A stretch of 64,000 nt of DNA from Dipteris shenzhenensis. Its lineage: Eukaryota; Polypodiophyta; Polypodiopsida; Gleicheniales. Positions within the stretch are counted from its first letter, which is position 1, and each line of letters begins with the position of its first letter. This document shows positions 24,015-34,352 of this stretch, piece by piece. The stretch lies in NCBI GenBank assembly GCA_047967505.1, contig CM106538.1; one strand, given 5' to 3'. The notes below the pieces were generated by a model. That model worked only from the letters and a program-made list of their open reading frames with translations, did not search any database and was not told the origin of the DNA. The translations under genes and the position numbers were made by a program.

Positions 24015-25143
24015 TGTGACACCAAAAATAGATATCTTTTAATTTGGATTGGTATTGCTTTTCTCTATGTTCGATAAGAGTGTGAGTATCAAGGGATGAC
24101 CTAGTGGCTCTCACTTATTTCTATTTTCTAAGATAGTGTATGGGATTGAGACGATGAGTGGAATGGATCATTATAAATACCATGTGTATGAATGATAAAT
24201 ACCTTGGTATGGGATGAGAGATATTTGCATATGGGATATTATGGGGATTCTTGAAAATAGGAAGAGTGATATAAAGAGTGGGTCTTATGTCCATGTGTTC
24301 CAATAATGTAAGAGAGATCACATGGCAAGCATGTGGGAGGCATGTGGGAGAGTGTGGAGTCAAGAGGAATCCATCTAGAATTCCTACGTGGAATAAGGAG
24401 GATCTGGACATTTGGATAAGAGAGGGTCCCTATGTGCTCCATATAGGAGACTCTTGACTTTCTTGATATTTTAAGAGTATTGAGCATCTTTTAATGGGAC
24501 ATATGTCAAGAGTAGCCAAAAAAGACATGGATGGTGACATATGGGCTTACATAATTGATGGGGAAAGGAATCTACAGGCAACAATTGTAGATGGGTAAAG
24601 GAGGGTGACAAAATCTCTATAAAAGGAGCCCTTCTCTCCCCTGTTCAACATGTCTTCCACCATTGAGCCTCATGTTGTTGTAGCTCTAGTGTCCTCAAGC
24701 CTCTTCTAGGAGCCTTCTCCCTCCCTCTTGTAGATATCCTCTTATGGACTCTTGAGTCCATATGTGTCTAGTTCATTCTCTTTCTATGAATAGTCTTGGA
24801 GCTCCCGCTCCCTCTTGTATGTATGAACCTCTTCTTCTCCCTTGACTTTGTAGTAGTTTGAGTTTCATTTGAGTGGAGTCTCACTCTATTGAAAATGAAG
24901 GTCACTCTAGATTACTTCCCTTGAGTCCTCTCTCCTTCCATTGTTCTCTTCTTCCTTTCAAAGTCTTCAAAGTGCTTCTTACTCGGCCACTCACATTGTG
25001 CGCACATGGTCCACACATTTCCTGAGCCATGAAGGGAATCGTTTCCTCTCTCCAAGGAGACCTCTATGGGTTTTGGATCATTGATAAAGTCTAAGCATGG
25101 AGGGAGTATTCTCCCAAGTCGGCACTAGTAGGAGTGTGTGTTT
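24015..25143 (+). repeat. Right (3') LTR of the Ty3/gypsy element
   Basis: Starts TGTGACACC directly after a purine-rich tract and mirrors the left LTR, including TATAAAAG at 24618-24625 and the terminal block with CAAGTCGGCACTAG. The final bases diverge from the left copy, so the end is placed where similarity stops. A G-rich purine tract follows immediately. Confidence 0.85.
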
Positions 25144-25335
25144 AGTGTAAGAGCATGGGGGGGGGGGAAGGAGAGAGAGGGGAAGGGAGGCAGAGGAGGA
25201 GAAGGAGGGAGGAGGAGAAGGGAGGAGGAGGAGGAGGAGGGAGGAAGAGAAGGGAGGAGGAGGGAGGAGGAAGAGGAGGAGGGGGAGAGGATGGGTTGCA
25301 AGGTTGGAGGAGAGGGGAGGAGGAGTTGCAAGGTT
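25144..25335 (+). repeat. G/A purine tract, (GGA)n-like
   Basis: An almost pure purine stretch starts with a G run near 25158 and continues as GGA/GGAA repeats to about 25330. Open frames on either strand are Glu/Arg/Gly or Ser/Pro/Leu by-products. Such tracts can form triplex or G-quadruplex structures. It directly adjoins the right LTR. Confidence 0.85.
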
Positions 25336-25483
25336 AGAACATGATTTTGGACATGGAGTGCAAGGAAGCATGGACACTTGGAGACAATTGCTTGGAATAC
25401 CAAAGTAGAACTCAACACAATGCCCCCAAAGAGTGTGGGATTCATTCCATTATGGGGTATTCATACAAGTTAGAGAGCTTCTC
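25336..25483. other. Short unique spacer
   Basis: About 150 bp with a duplicated GGTTGCAAGGTT/GAGTTGCAAGGTT motif at its left edge (25293-25337). Nothing else is recognised. Confidence 0.4.
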
Positions 25484-25673
25484 TCTGCATGTAGGAATTG
25501 TAAGACATTCTTTCTCTACATGTAGAACTTGCATATAGAAGTTGCATGTAGGAGTTGCATGTAGAACATGCATGTAGGAGTTGCATGTAGAACATGCATG
25601 TAGAAGTTGCAAGTAGAACTTGCATGTTGAGGATTCCTAAGAGAGATTATTTTTAGCCTTATGCAAGTACAAG
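25484..25673 (+). repeat. TGCATGTAG array, left copy
   Basis: Variants of the 12-mer (T)TGCATGTAGRARY are repeated about ten times, with RARY alternating between GAGT, AACA, AAGT and AACT. The array is flanked by TCTCTACATGTAGAACTTG on the left and by GTTGAGGATTCCTAAGAG and CTTATGCAAGTACAAG on the right. The same arrangement, slightly shorter, occurs at 34353-34542 in the same orientation. The overlapping CATGCATG is self-complementary. Confidence 0.85.
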
Positions 25674-25696
25674 CGGAATGGATCCATGATGAATAT

Positions 25697-25751
25697 GTTG
25701 TCTCTGTGCCAACATGGACCTAGCTAGCATAGAATGTGTGTGTAGAGTAGC
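25697..25751 (+). repeat. 55-bp segment, inverted relative to 34553-34609
   Basis: GTTGTCTCTGTGCCAACATG through GTGTGTGTAGAGTAGC is the reverse complement of 34553-34609 with a few differences. The arrays to the left of both segments are in direct orientation. So one locus has undergone a local inversion of just this segment, a few bases after GTACAAG(C/T)GG. Confidence 0.8.
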
Positions 25752-25785
25752 AAGCATGGCCTATGCCATAATCTCTATAGAGTGG

Positions 25786-27180
25786 TTAGAAAGTAGTGAG
25801 GCTACCACGATGAGGGCACTCTGTGATTTGGTGATTTTCTCCACAACTGTAGCACTTGATTGGTGCTCGATATGTGTTGGGTCGAACTTGATTTGCATAG
25901 ACTGGTATTAAACCTTCCACACCTTCCACATAGTATATTGGGTACTCAGCTTCATACTCGAATGGTGAATCCACTTCCTCAGCCTATAGTTGTATTGGAA
26001 CTAGCAGAGGAGCTAGATTTGGCACTCTTGGATATGGTCTTGGATTTGGATTCTTGAGTAATTGTGGGACTTGTGTCCGGATGAGAACAAGATTCAACCT
26101 TGGAGTTGGGGGCACTTGTGCAAGTGCCAATTGCCTATACACTGGCATGGGTGCCGGTTGGCATTGTTGAGGTCGAGGCGGGTTGTTGTGCATGTTGAAG
26201 ATGCAACTATTTTCATCATGGCCACCGACTACACAGATATGGCACCACAACCTTGGCAGTGGATTTGCCTGTGCAGTGATCCTGGCTCTTAGGACTGGGC
26301 TTTCATTTGTTGTATGATTGGCCAGGTACTATGGGCACCATACATTTTCTCACTATGGATAAGTCTAAGGTGGTAGTTGAGACATGTGAAGCTTTTGTTT
26401 CATGGCCTACATCATTTCTTCTTTTAGCTGGCTTCTAGGTGATCATTAGACTTTTGGTAGTGGAGGTGGATTTTTCCTTTTTAGAGCACTTATCTCGTGC
26501 ACTAGATCTTCCATCATCACTACTAGTGTCAGAGTTGGTCATGCCATCCTCAATGTGAATGGCTGCCGTATGAGCAACACTAAATGTTTCGTAACTGCTA
26601 ATATTTTTTATGTTTGCAGATTTTCTTCCTTAGGCTTGCAATGAACCAGGCCATGAGGTACTTAGCATCAGGGCATGGGTCACATTTGACAATTAAGCAT
26701 TTCATCTTGCCTAGGTACGTGCGTACATCTTCTCGGTGACCTTGTTCGAGCTTGCTTAGTTGGAGAGCCGGATCATCTTGTAGTCTCTCCATTTGAAAGT
26801 GCCTCTTGAATTCGTTTGCAGTAGGTCCCATGTGGCTTTTTCTTCCACTAGGAGGTCTAGGTACCATTCTGAGGCTTCATCGGTCAAGGCCACGGGGAAC
26901 CATGCGACCTTGGTTTCATTGGATTGATCTCCACCCACTCGGCATGCAGCATCAAAATGTTGGAGGAATCACCCCTACCATTATATTTGGGAAGCTCGAG
27001 TTTGCCCAGGGGATGCCTGCCTTGATTGTTATTATTGTTGCAAAATTGTTGCAATTGTTAAAAAAATTATTCCCCTCCACTTCGAATTCAAGATCCCCAT
27101 CATCATCGATGACTCCTGGCCATGTTGTGTCATGTTGGAGTCAAAGGGATCTCCTGAATTTCAGGGGGGGAATTGGGGTA
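25786..27180 (-). pseudogene. gag: gag relic of a second Ty3-type element
   Basis: On the minus strand a capsid region starts with LPKYNGRGDSSN (about 27,000-26,970) and continues with GGDQSNETKVAWFPVALT, DEASEWYLDLL, FKRHFQMERLQDDPALQLS, QGHREDVRTYLGKMKCL and PDAKYLMAWFIASLRKKI, the usual layout of the plant Retrotrans_gag family. Two zinc knuckles follow: CHICVVGGHDENSC near 26,245-26,200 and CYSCGENHQITEC near 25,860-25,815. Frames change several times and there is no adjoining pol. Two knuckles of slightly different spacing in one Gag are less common than one. Confidence 0.8.
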
Positions 27181-27710
27181 GAGGGTTGTTGAAGGCATTG
27201 GCCGTAGTAAAGTTGTATGTAGATTTGGTGAGCATAGTTGTCAGACGCGTTGGCTGGAGCGTAGCTATATGCAGATTTGGCGAGAGGTGGAACGGGTGTC
27301 TCTGCCACAATTACTGGTGTTGATGTAGTTGTGTTAGGGGGGTTAGATATGTGTTAGTGTTGTAGGGACCATCATGTTAATAATGTGCCTAGGATTGTCC
27401 CACGTGTGTAGGGAAATGTGTCGGTGCACACGGATCGTCAATTGGAGGTCAGGGTGAAAATTTATGAGCGAATTAGTGCAAAAAGAGGCCCACATGGGGG
27501 CACAAAATAATGAGTGCTAGGGATGCCAAAATGGTGTGCAATGGGTTAGAAAAATGACCCGTAGCATGATGTTTTTGTGTGTGAAACCGTGGTTCAAACG
27601 GGGTCTAGTTTGGGTCCCAAATGGATGAGTTATGATGTGTTGTAGTAGTAAAATGTGGTCTTTTTTGGTTTGGGGGGGGGGTCCTTAGCCTTAAGTCTAG
27701 TGTGAATGGA
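27181..27710. other. Remnant sequence between the gag relic and the copia insertion
   Basis: This is the leader side of the minus-strand gag relic. Before the copia insertion it was continuous with 33198 onward. It has no recognisable coding or LTR end, and a G run at 27671-27681. Confidence 0.4.
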
Positions 27711-27715
27711 CTTTA

Positions 27716-28066
27716 TGTGAAGATAGTGGGAGAGAGGGAAGGAGTCTCACTTGCGACTTTCTCACATACACAATGGGGGAATACACACAAAGGTGGAGGC
27801 TGAAAACAGTTTTCCTCTTCTTAGTTATGAAAGCCAAAAGAACTCTAGTACACAGAAATAGAAGAACCCTATATGTGGGTCTCAAACCAAACTCAGCTAG
27901 CTAAGGTGGCATACTAACTGAGCCATGAACTAGAGTACATAAGGATAGCTGTCATCTAGTATTATTCATGGGCGGTGTACCAACTGCATCTGCACCTAAC
28001 AAGTCGGTGACATAAATGCACAACGGTCACCCTGGCATATCATGTGTGGAGCTCGATATCTCAACA
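27716..28066 (-). repeat. 3' LTR of the copia element
   Basis: 351 bp, the partner of 32843-33192. The RNase H frame runs into it and ends at 28027. The 5-bp CTTTA target duplication lies at 27711-27715. Confidence 0.95.
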
Positions 28067-28485
28067 CTCCCCCTCGAGCTCAATCCCAATTCCTGCACAC
28101 CAAGCAAGTCTCTGAACTTGTTCAGCTTCTCTGCACCCAATGCCTTTGTGAATATGTGAGCTACTTGATCCTCTATGTTGACATAAACTAGATCAATAAG
28201 ACCTAGTAAAACCTTCTCCCGCACATAGTGATAATGCACCTCAATGTGCTTTGTTCTAGCATGATAGACTGGGTTATTTGCCAAGTGTATACTGCTCATG
28301 TTGTCACAATAAATGACAACTGGCCCATCTGTAGATTGATGCATATCATAACGTAGCTTATGCAACCAAGCTACCTCACATGCAGCCATTGCTGCACCCT
28401 TGTACTCAGCCTCTGTCCTCGACAAGGCAACTGTAGGCTGTATCTTGTTGCTCCAAGTGACTGCAGCACTGCCAAAAGAGAACAC
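28027..28485 (-). pseudogene. pol: Copia RNase H relic
   Basis: An open 152-codon frame with the family's motifs: VTWSNKIQPTVALSRTEAEYKG, EVAWLHKLRYDM, VVIYCDNMSSIHLANNPVYH, ARTKHIEVHYHYVREKV. The catalytic Asp of YCDN and Glu of TEAEY are present. The frame continues into the LTR and stops at 28027. This is the best-preserved part of the element. Confidence 0.9.
28067..28075 (-). promoter_or_regulatory. Polypurine tract of the copia element
   Basis: GAGGGGGAG on the minus strand immediately before the 3' LTR start TGTTGA. Confidence 0.85.
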
Positions 28486-28569
28486 ATATCCACTGGTAAA
28501 TCATCTATCAAAAATACTACCAGCCCAATCAGCATCAGTGTATCCATGCAACTGTATCTGAACCCCAAT

Positions 28570-29840
28570 CTCATAAAATAGTCCATACTGCAATGTGGAC
28601 TTCACATACCTGAGTATGCGTCTAGCCACATCCAAATGTGGTTTCCTTGGAGCCTGCATAAACTGACTTACCAATCCAACAGACAGCTCAAATCTGGCCT
28701 GGTAATAGTCATATAAATCAAACTTCCTACTATGCGTCTGTACATAGTAGGGTCTTCCAGAAGCTCACCTACATCTGCATTCAGCTTCACATTCTACTCC
28801 AAAGGAACTGAAATAGGCCTACAGCCTATCATCCCATATTTGAACAGCATATGCAATCCATATTGCCTCTGCAAGAGCCGTATCCCACTTGGTGATCTAA
28901 TCACCTCAATGCCCAAGAAATAACGCAACTCTCCCAAATCCTTCATCTCAAACTTTTGCTTTAATAGCATTTTCACATGAAGGATATCTTCATCAGTATC
29001 ACCTGTGATGATCAAATCATGAACATAAATGACAAGCAGCATAATACCTTTCTCTGTTTTTCTCACATAAAGTGAGAAATCTGCCTTGGAAATCTGAAAG
29101 CCAATAGTGACAAGATACTATCCTATCTTGTCAGACCATGCTCTAGGTGCTTGCTTCAAGCCATACAAGGCTTTCTTCAACCTGCAAACAAACTCAGGAT
29201 GAACAGCATGAACATAACCTGGTGGCTGCTCCATAAAGACCTCTTCTTGCAAATCACCATCCAAGAAGGCATTCTTTACATCCATCTGATGTAAAGACCA
29301 TCCCTTTAATGCAGCCATAGCAATGACTGCTCTTACGGTTGCCATCCTTGCAACCGGACTGAATGTTTCTTCATAATCAATGCCATATGTCTATGCATAC
29401 CCCTTGACAACTAATCTTGCCTTGTATCTGTTCACAGAACCATCTGCATTGTGCTTGATCTTATAAACCCACTTACAGCCAATTGCATTCTTGTCTTTAG
29501 GCAAAGGCACCGATTCCCATGTAGCATTTGCTTCCAAGGCATCCATTTCTTCATCCATGGCTTTCTCCCATTTTTCTTTTCCCATGGCTTGCTCAAAAGA
29601 AGTGGGTTCTAGTTCCTGTATCACTTTGACTATATAGGCATAGTGAATGGCTGTAAATCCATCATATTTCAGCCTATCCACAGGATACCTAGTTCTGGTA
29701 GACCTGTGCAAAATAGGCTCATTTCTAGGTGCACTCAAAACATCCCTAGTCTCCCTTACTCTAGGTGTAACAATAGAAGGAATACCCAACTCATCATCAA
29801 TGCTATGTTTTGAGCCACTAGATTCACCATCCACATAAGA
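28570..29840 (-). pseudogene. pol: Copia reverse transcriptase relic
   Basis: Motifs in order: [100 protein letters not shown]. The catalytic box, Y-V-D-D in active copia elements, reads YVHD here, so the first aspartate is His. Stops occur near 29,390, 29,117 and 28,793. Confidence 0.9.
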
Positions 29841-29989
29841 GTGACCTGCATTCCTTTTTGTAATATCTGCATACCACTATCTGCATTGCTTTGAGGAGAT
29901 TTCCTTGATCTCAATCTGCCTATCCATGGTGAAGTATGTGAACCACTGCTAGAGGACACTGCAGGTCCACTAATATTTTGTGATTGCTG

Positions 29990-31286
29990 CTATCAATTCT
30001 GTGCAGCATTACCATTTTGTGCATCTACATCATCAATCACATTTATTGGTTTACACCAACTGCTCATCTCATCAAAAACAACATCTCTGCTCACTGTAAA
30101 CTTACGAGTAGAAGGGTTATAGCATCTATACCCTTTCTGCTGCAGAGAATAACCAATAAAGATGCACTTCTCAGCTTTTGGATCCAACTTGGACCTCAAC
30201 TCATCTGGCACATGAACATAGGCAATGCAACCAAAAATTTTCAAATGAGAAATATTTGGTTTCCTACCAGTATACATCTCCTCTGGTGTCATGCCATGTA
30301 TTGCTGCAATGGGAGTCCTGTTCATTATGTAAACTACTATAGCAACTGCTTCAGCCCAATAATAATATGGTAGGTCTTTTTCATTTAGCATGGCCCGAGA
30401 TACCTCTCCAATATGCCTGTTTTTCCTTTCTGTAAGTCCATTTTGCTGTGGGCTATGACTGCATGAATATTGCTGCTTTATGCCGTGCTCCTATAGGAAC
30501 CTTGCAAACTCATTTGAGAGGTACTCTTCCCCTCCATCTGACCTTAGGCATTTTATTTGCAGGCCTGTTTCTTTTTCAACCATAGCTTTAAGCTTTGAAA
30601 TGCCCAAACACTTCACTTTTCTTTTTCATAAAGTACACCCAAACTTATCTGCTGTAGTCATCAATAAAAGTGACAAAATAATGACAACCACCAATAGATA
30701 CAGCTTTAGTAGTCCACACATTTGAGTGGATTAATTCCAATGGCTTCTTACTCTCTTGAACATGTCTAGGAAATGGTTTCCTTGCCTGTTTTTCAAATTG
30801 ACATGCTTCACATACCTTATGCATTTCTACAACCTTGAATTTAGGCAATCCTGCAACAATATTTTGGGCCTGCATTGATTTAAGTCACTGTACATTAACA
30901 TGACCAATGCGTTTATGCCAGATATCAATATTTGCAACTACATTGGTCCCATGTGCAAACATTGTTGCACTCAATTCAAACATGTCCGCGTCCAACGTAA
31001 ACATCCTACCCTTCTTCTTTCCTTTTGCTATCAAGCGACCGTTATTTTTCATATCCTCAACAAAGCATCCATGAGGATTAAATCTGACATGCAAGCCCTG
31101 CTCAATGATTTGACCAATAGAAACCAGGGTCTTGGTGATATTCGGGACATGAAATACATTAGACAGGTATTTCTTTTTCCCATTCTGCATAGACAAAGGA
31201 ATTTTACCAATTTGCAGAATAGGATGTGCAGTTTCATCACCAGTCTCCACAAATCCTGGGTTTTCAATTTTCCTTGCATCCTGCAT
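29990..31286 (-). pseudogene. int: Copia integrase relic
   Basis: The zinc-binding part reads IWHKRIGHVN and later KVCEACQFEKQ (about 30,940-30,780). The core begins LELIHSNVWTT, where the first catalytic Asp of H-S/T-D is changed to Asn, followed by FVTFIDDYSR. The second Asp (LRSDGGEEY) and the Glu (ERKNRHIGE) are present on either side of an in-frame stop near 30,495. The open frame 30391-29993 continues with YYYWAEAVAIVVYIMNRTP and GRKPNISHLKIFGC, the usual copia integrase C-terminal sequence. Confidence 0.85.
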
Positions 31287-32352
31287 CTATTCTGCATGAC
31301 CTGTCATGTGGTTTGATGCACCTGAGTCAACATACCACACATCATTGCTTTCTTCTGCACTTGTCATAGAATTGGTCATGTGCTGCACCATAAACAGATG
31401 CTCATTTTTGTCATCACCTTGTCTACTAGAAGATGCATAATTTCCTTGCTGCAATTTCCCATTCATGATGTCATTCTGCTTTTTATAGCAATCTTTAGCC
31501 ATATGACCCATTTTACCATAGTAGTAGCATTCAACATTGCTATTTGCATTTTGGCCTCTTTGCCATCCACCACGACCTCTTTGGCTCCCCCAACCTCTAG
31601 AGTTATCACGTCCTCCTCCACAGGACTGGTTTTCTTGAGTTTGTGCATATTCTGATTTCTACCATGGCCTCCAGATCGGCCTACTCTACCTCTGCCCCTA
31701 CCTTTTCCAGCATTTGAGTAGAAGACAGTTTCTTTTGAAGTTCCTCTTGAAGAAGATGCACCACCATTTCTTTGCTCTTCAAAAATTAGAAGAGCAAACA
31801 ACTCCTCAAAATCAGGAAATTTTCATGGATGGCAATGGATGTCCGGAACTGTGCATAATCCTTTCCTAGACCATTCAAGGTCATAGAAACTAAATCATCA
31901 TCTTCCACTAGTGACCCAATGGAAGCAAGTGCATCTGCAATTTTCTTCACCTTCATGTGGTAGTCATTGATGCTCATATTTTCTCTCTGCACATTGTGCA
32001 ACTCCTACTTGAGCTACATTTTCTTGGCTTGCGTATTTGTGCTGTACATTTTTGCCAAAGTATCCCATGCCTCCTTTGGCGTACTTGCATCCTGAATATT
32101 CACAATCATAGAATCTGAAATACTGATAGATAGCCAATACATAACTTTTTTGGCTCTCTCATGCCATCCTTTAAATGCTTGCATTTCCTATTGATTGGGA
32201 ACATTAGGAAGAACTGGTTCTTCTTCATTTCTTGTAATGAACTCCCAATAGCCTTTTCCCATATGGAAATTCGTCATTCTAAACTTCCATGCTTGGAAGT
32301 TATTCTTGTCAAGATTTTCAGTGGCAATTTGTGAAAGAGAATTAGATGCCAT
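31287..32352 (-). pseudogene. gag: Copia gag and protease relic
   Basis: Starts at an ATG on the minus strand (32352) with MASNSLSQIATENLD, then FQAWKFRMTNF and WDTLAKMYS, the N-terminal part of copia Gag. It continues HNVQRENMSINDYHMKVKKI...LNGLGKDYAQFRTSI. The zinc knuckle near 31,530-31,490 reads CYYYGKMGHMAKDC: the second cysteine of C-X2-C is changed to tyrosine. The protease trace is VWYVDSGASNHMTG (about 31,340-31,300), with the D-S-G-A active site intact. Stops occur after LPNVPNQ and around 32,010; a frameshift lies near 31,800. Confidence 0.85.
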
Positions 32353-32830
32353 TACAGAACACTGCAAAATATTCTGTCACTACAAAAAACAGCTTCTACC
32401 TCACAAGGACAAATCTGCAAAACTGACGAAAGTGGTATTTGACCACACTGTCACTTCCTAGTGATGATTTTGCATCAACAGGCAATAAGGATGATTCTGT
32501 AACTCCTAATATCTCTGCGCATAGGCATATGATGCGATTTCTGCGGCAACTTTTCACCGACCTACAGAGCAGTGGTCGCACAACAAAAACAGGGCCTTTT
32601 TCTCAGTGCTTGTGGAGAACTTCCACCTCCAAAATGGGCCCCATAGCATATACTGCCCTCTCGCCACACCGTGAAAGGTGTCTCAATCTGAGACAATGCA
32701 CTCTTGCACTTTCTGACTGTGCTACCTGCAGAGATTTGCTCCCAAACTCGAAAAAGGAAAGCAACACTGGTCCTCTTACCAGGACACCGTGAACTTGGTT
32801 TGCTTTATTGAGCTCCTTACCACGAACCAG

Positions 32831-32842
32831 GCTCTGATACCA
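32831..32842 (-). promoter_or_regulatory. Primer-binding site (initiator Met-tRNA type)
   Basis: On the minus strand this reads TGGTATCAGAGC, the standard plant copia primer-binding site complementary to the 3' end of initiator Met-tRNA, directly adjoining the 5' LTR with no spacer. Confidence 0.95.
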
Positions 32843-33192
32843 TGTGAAGATAGTGGGAGAGAGGGAAGGAGTCTCACTTGCGGCTTTCTCACATACACAA
32901 TGGTGGGATACATACAAAGGTGGAGGCTGAAAACAATTTTCCTCTTCTTAGTTATGAAAGCCAAAAGAACTCTAGTACAAAGAAATAGAAGAACCCTATA
33001 TGTGGGTCTCAAACCAAACTCAGCTAACTAAGGTGGCATACTAACTGAGCCACGAACTAGTACATAAGGATAGCTATCATCTAGCTATTATTCATGGGCA
33101 GTGTACCAACCACATTTGTAGCTAACAAGTCGGTGACATTAATGCACAACGGTCACCCTGGCATATCACGAGTGGAGCTCAATATCTCAACA
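32843..33192 (-). repeat. 5' LTR of the copia element
   Basis: About 350 bp, TG...CA bounded on the minus strand, next to the primer-binding site. It matches 27716-28066 closely. Followed on the plus strand by the target duplication CTTTA. Confidence 0.95.
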
Positions 33193-33197
33193 CTTTA

Positions 33198-33490
33198 GTG
33201 GGTAACTGAACTAGGTTGGTTAGCCGAACTGGCTAGTTATCCTAACTATCTAGTTACTCTAGCTATTAGTTAGAGTAACTAGGTCAATTTAACTTAGTTA
33301 GTTTAGTTATCCTAACTAGACAGTTAGTTTGACTCAGTTAGTTCATCTAACTTAACTATAGTTTACCTAACTAAATAAGAGTAGCTAACCTATAGTTACA
33401 CTAACTTGGGGCTAGTAAAACAAACCTAACTTAACCAAATGCTAACCTAACTAATCCACTAACCTAACCTAGGTTAGTGCTTAGGCTACT
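33198..33490 (+). repeat. Array of CTAACT/TTAGTT words
   Basis: Almost the whole 290 bp is built from CTAACT, TTAGTTA, CTAACCTAAC and their complements in both orientations, with local inverted copies (for example GTTAGGTTAG against CTAACCTAAC). It ends at TTTAGGTTAGG followed by an A run. The words resemble plant telomere repeats (TTTAGGG) only loosely. No coding. Confidence 0.7.
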
Positions 33491-33890
33491 TTAGGTTAGG
33501 TCCTTTAAAAAAAAAAAGATATTTAAAAAAACGGGGGAGCCATGTCGGGTAGTGGCCGTCGGGAGGAGGGGGAGGGGGGAGCTGTCATGGCCGAGGAGGA
33601 GAGGGTGGAGAGTGGTGAGAGGGGAGGTAAGGAGGGGATGTAGGGGAGGGTGGAGTGGATCGAGAGGAAGAGCGGAGCAGAGGAGGCCAGCCAAGGTGGG
33701 GCAGAGTTGTGGCATGGGCAGAGGCACAGGTGGAGTGGAGGCATTGCTGTGGGCATTAGGCATCGCGAGCAAGTGTAGGAGGGAGGGGCGAGGTATCGCC
33801 TATGTGGCAGGCATCGTCGCCCTATGTTGGTAGTTTTGCCTAGGGTGGGCGGCTCTATAAGGCCTTGGTCCAAGGGCATTAGGCCATTAA
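33491..33890. other. G-rich spacer, no gene accepted
   Basis: Purine-biased sequence with GGAGGGG-type runs and a few GC-rich words. Open frames on both strands (33523-33879 minus, 33552-33833 plus) are Pro/Ser/Leu- or Arg/Gly-rich and overlap each other, as expected from composition. Confidence 0.5.
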
Positions 33891-33899
33891 AGGGTGTTA

Positions 33900-34260
33900 G
33901 GGAGGGGGGGGTTAGGGGCAGGGTGGAGAGGGGGGGCGGGGGGAATTGAGGGGGGGGAAAGGGGGAGGGAAAAGAGGGGGGGGAAAGGGGAGGGGGGGGG
34001 AAGGGAAGGGGGGGGGGGTGAGGAAACAGGGGGGGGAATGGGGGGGCGGTAAAGGAGGGGTGGGGATGGAGGGGGGGTGGAAGGGAGAGGGCTGGAGGAG
34101 GGGGGCAGGGAAATGGAGGGGGGAGGGAGGGGGGGTGGAAGGGAGAGGGTTGGAGGGGGGGGGGGAGGAAGAGGGGGGGGGATGGAAGGGGGGGGGGGGG
34201 GCAGGGAGAAGGTGGAGGGGGGGGGAGGGGGGTGGTGGAGTGAGAGGGTGGGATGGTGAA
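33900..34260 (+). repeat. 360-bp poly-purine tract dominated by G runs
   Basis: About 40 runs of three or more G are separated by A-containing spacers, with loose periodicity (GGGAGAGGGTTGGAGG and GGAATGG words recur). The density satisfies the G-quadruplex rule many times over. C is almost absent on the plus strand. Confidence 0.9.
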
Positions 34261-34352
34261 AACTTGACGTACGAAAATTCAAAGGGAGGAGGAGATGCTC
34301 ACCTTAACACTCTCCAAGTCTTTCTTGATGTAACAGGATTGTTGAGGGTGAA

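Larger units (their letters stand above)
13368..25143 (+). mobile_element. Ty3/gypsy retrotransposon, Tat-type (dual RNase H), decayed, with nested hAT
   Basis: Two direct LTRs (13368 to about 14510, and 24015 to about 25143) both start TGTGAC and bracket gag, protease, reverse transcriptase, RNase H, a second plant/archaeal-type RNase H and integrase, in that order on the plus strand. A second RNase H after the usual one is the hallmark of the Tat lineage. A polypurine tract abuts the right LTR. Without the hAT insertion the element is about 8.7 kb. Stops, frameshifts and altered catalytic residues run through all domains, so it is dead. The exact right LTR edge and the target-site duplication could not be fixed; the 5' flank is GGTGG. 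Confidence 0.9.
27716..33192 (-). mobile_element. Ty1/copia retrotransposon, structurally complete but inactive
   Basis: Two LTRs of about 350 bp (27716-28066 and 32843-33192) begin TGTTGA and end CTTCACA on the element strand. An initiator-Met tRNA primer-binding site sits inside the right LTR and a polypurine tract inside the left one. Both flanks carry a 5-bp target duplication CTTTA (27711-27715, 33193-33197). Order on the minus strand is gag, protease, integrase, RT, RNase H, which defines copia. Length is 5477 bp. By eye the LTRs differ at about 20 positions plus two small indels, so the insertion is moderately old. Numerous stops and lost catalytic residues show it is dead. Confidence 0.95.

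Noticed and set aside
25484-25640. CRISPR-like array of short repeats
   Set aside because: Units of about 12 bp follow each other without unique spacers, in a eukaryotic repeat context.
32831-32842. Possible tRNA-related gene fragment
   Set aside because: It is only the 12-base copia primer-binding site; no cloverleaf surrounds it.
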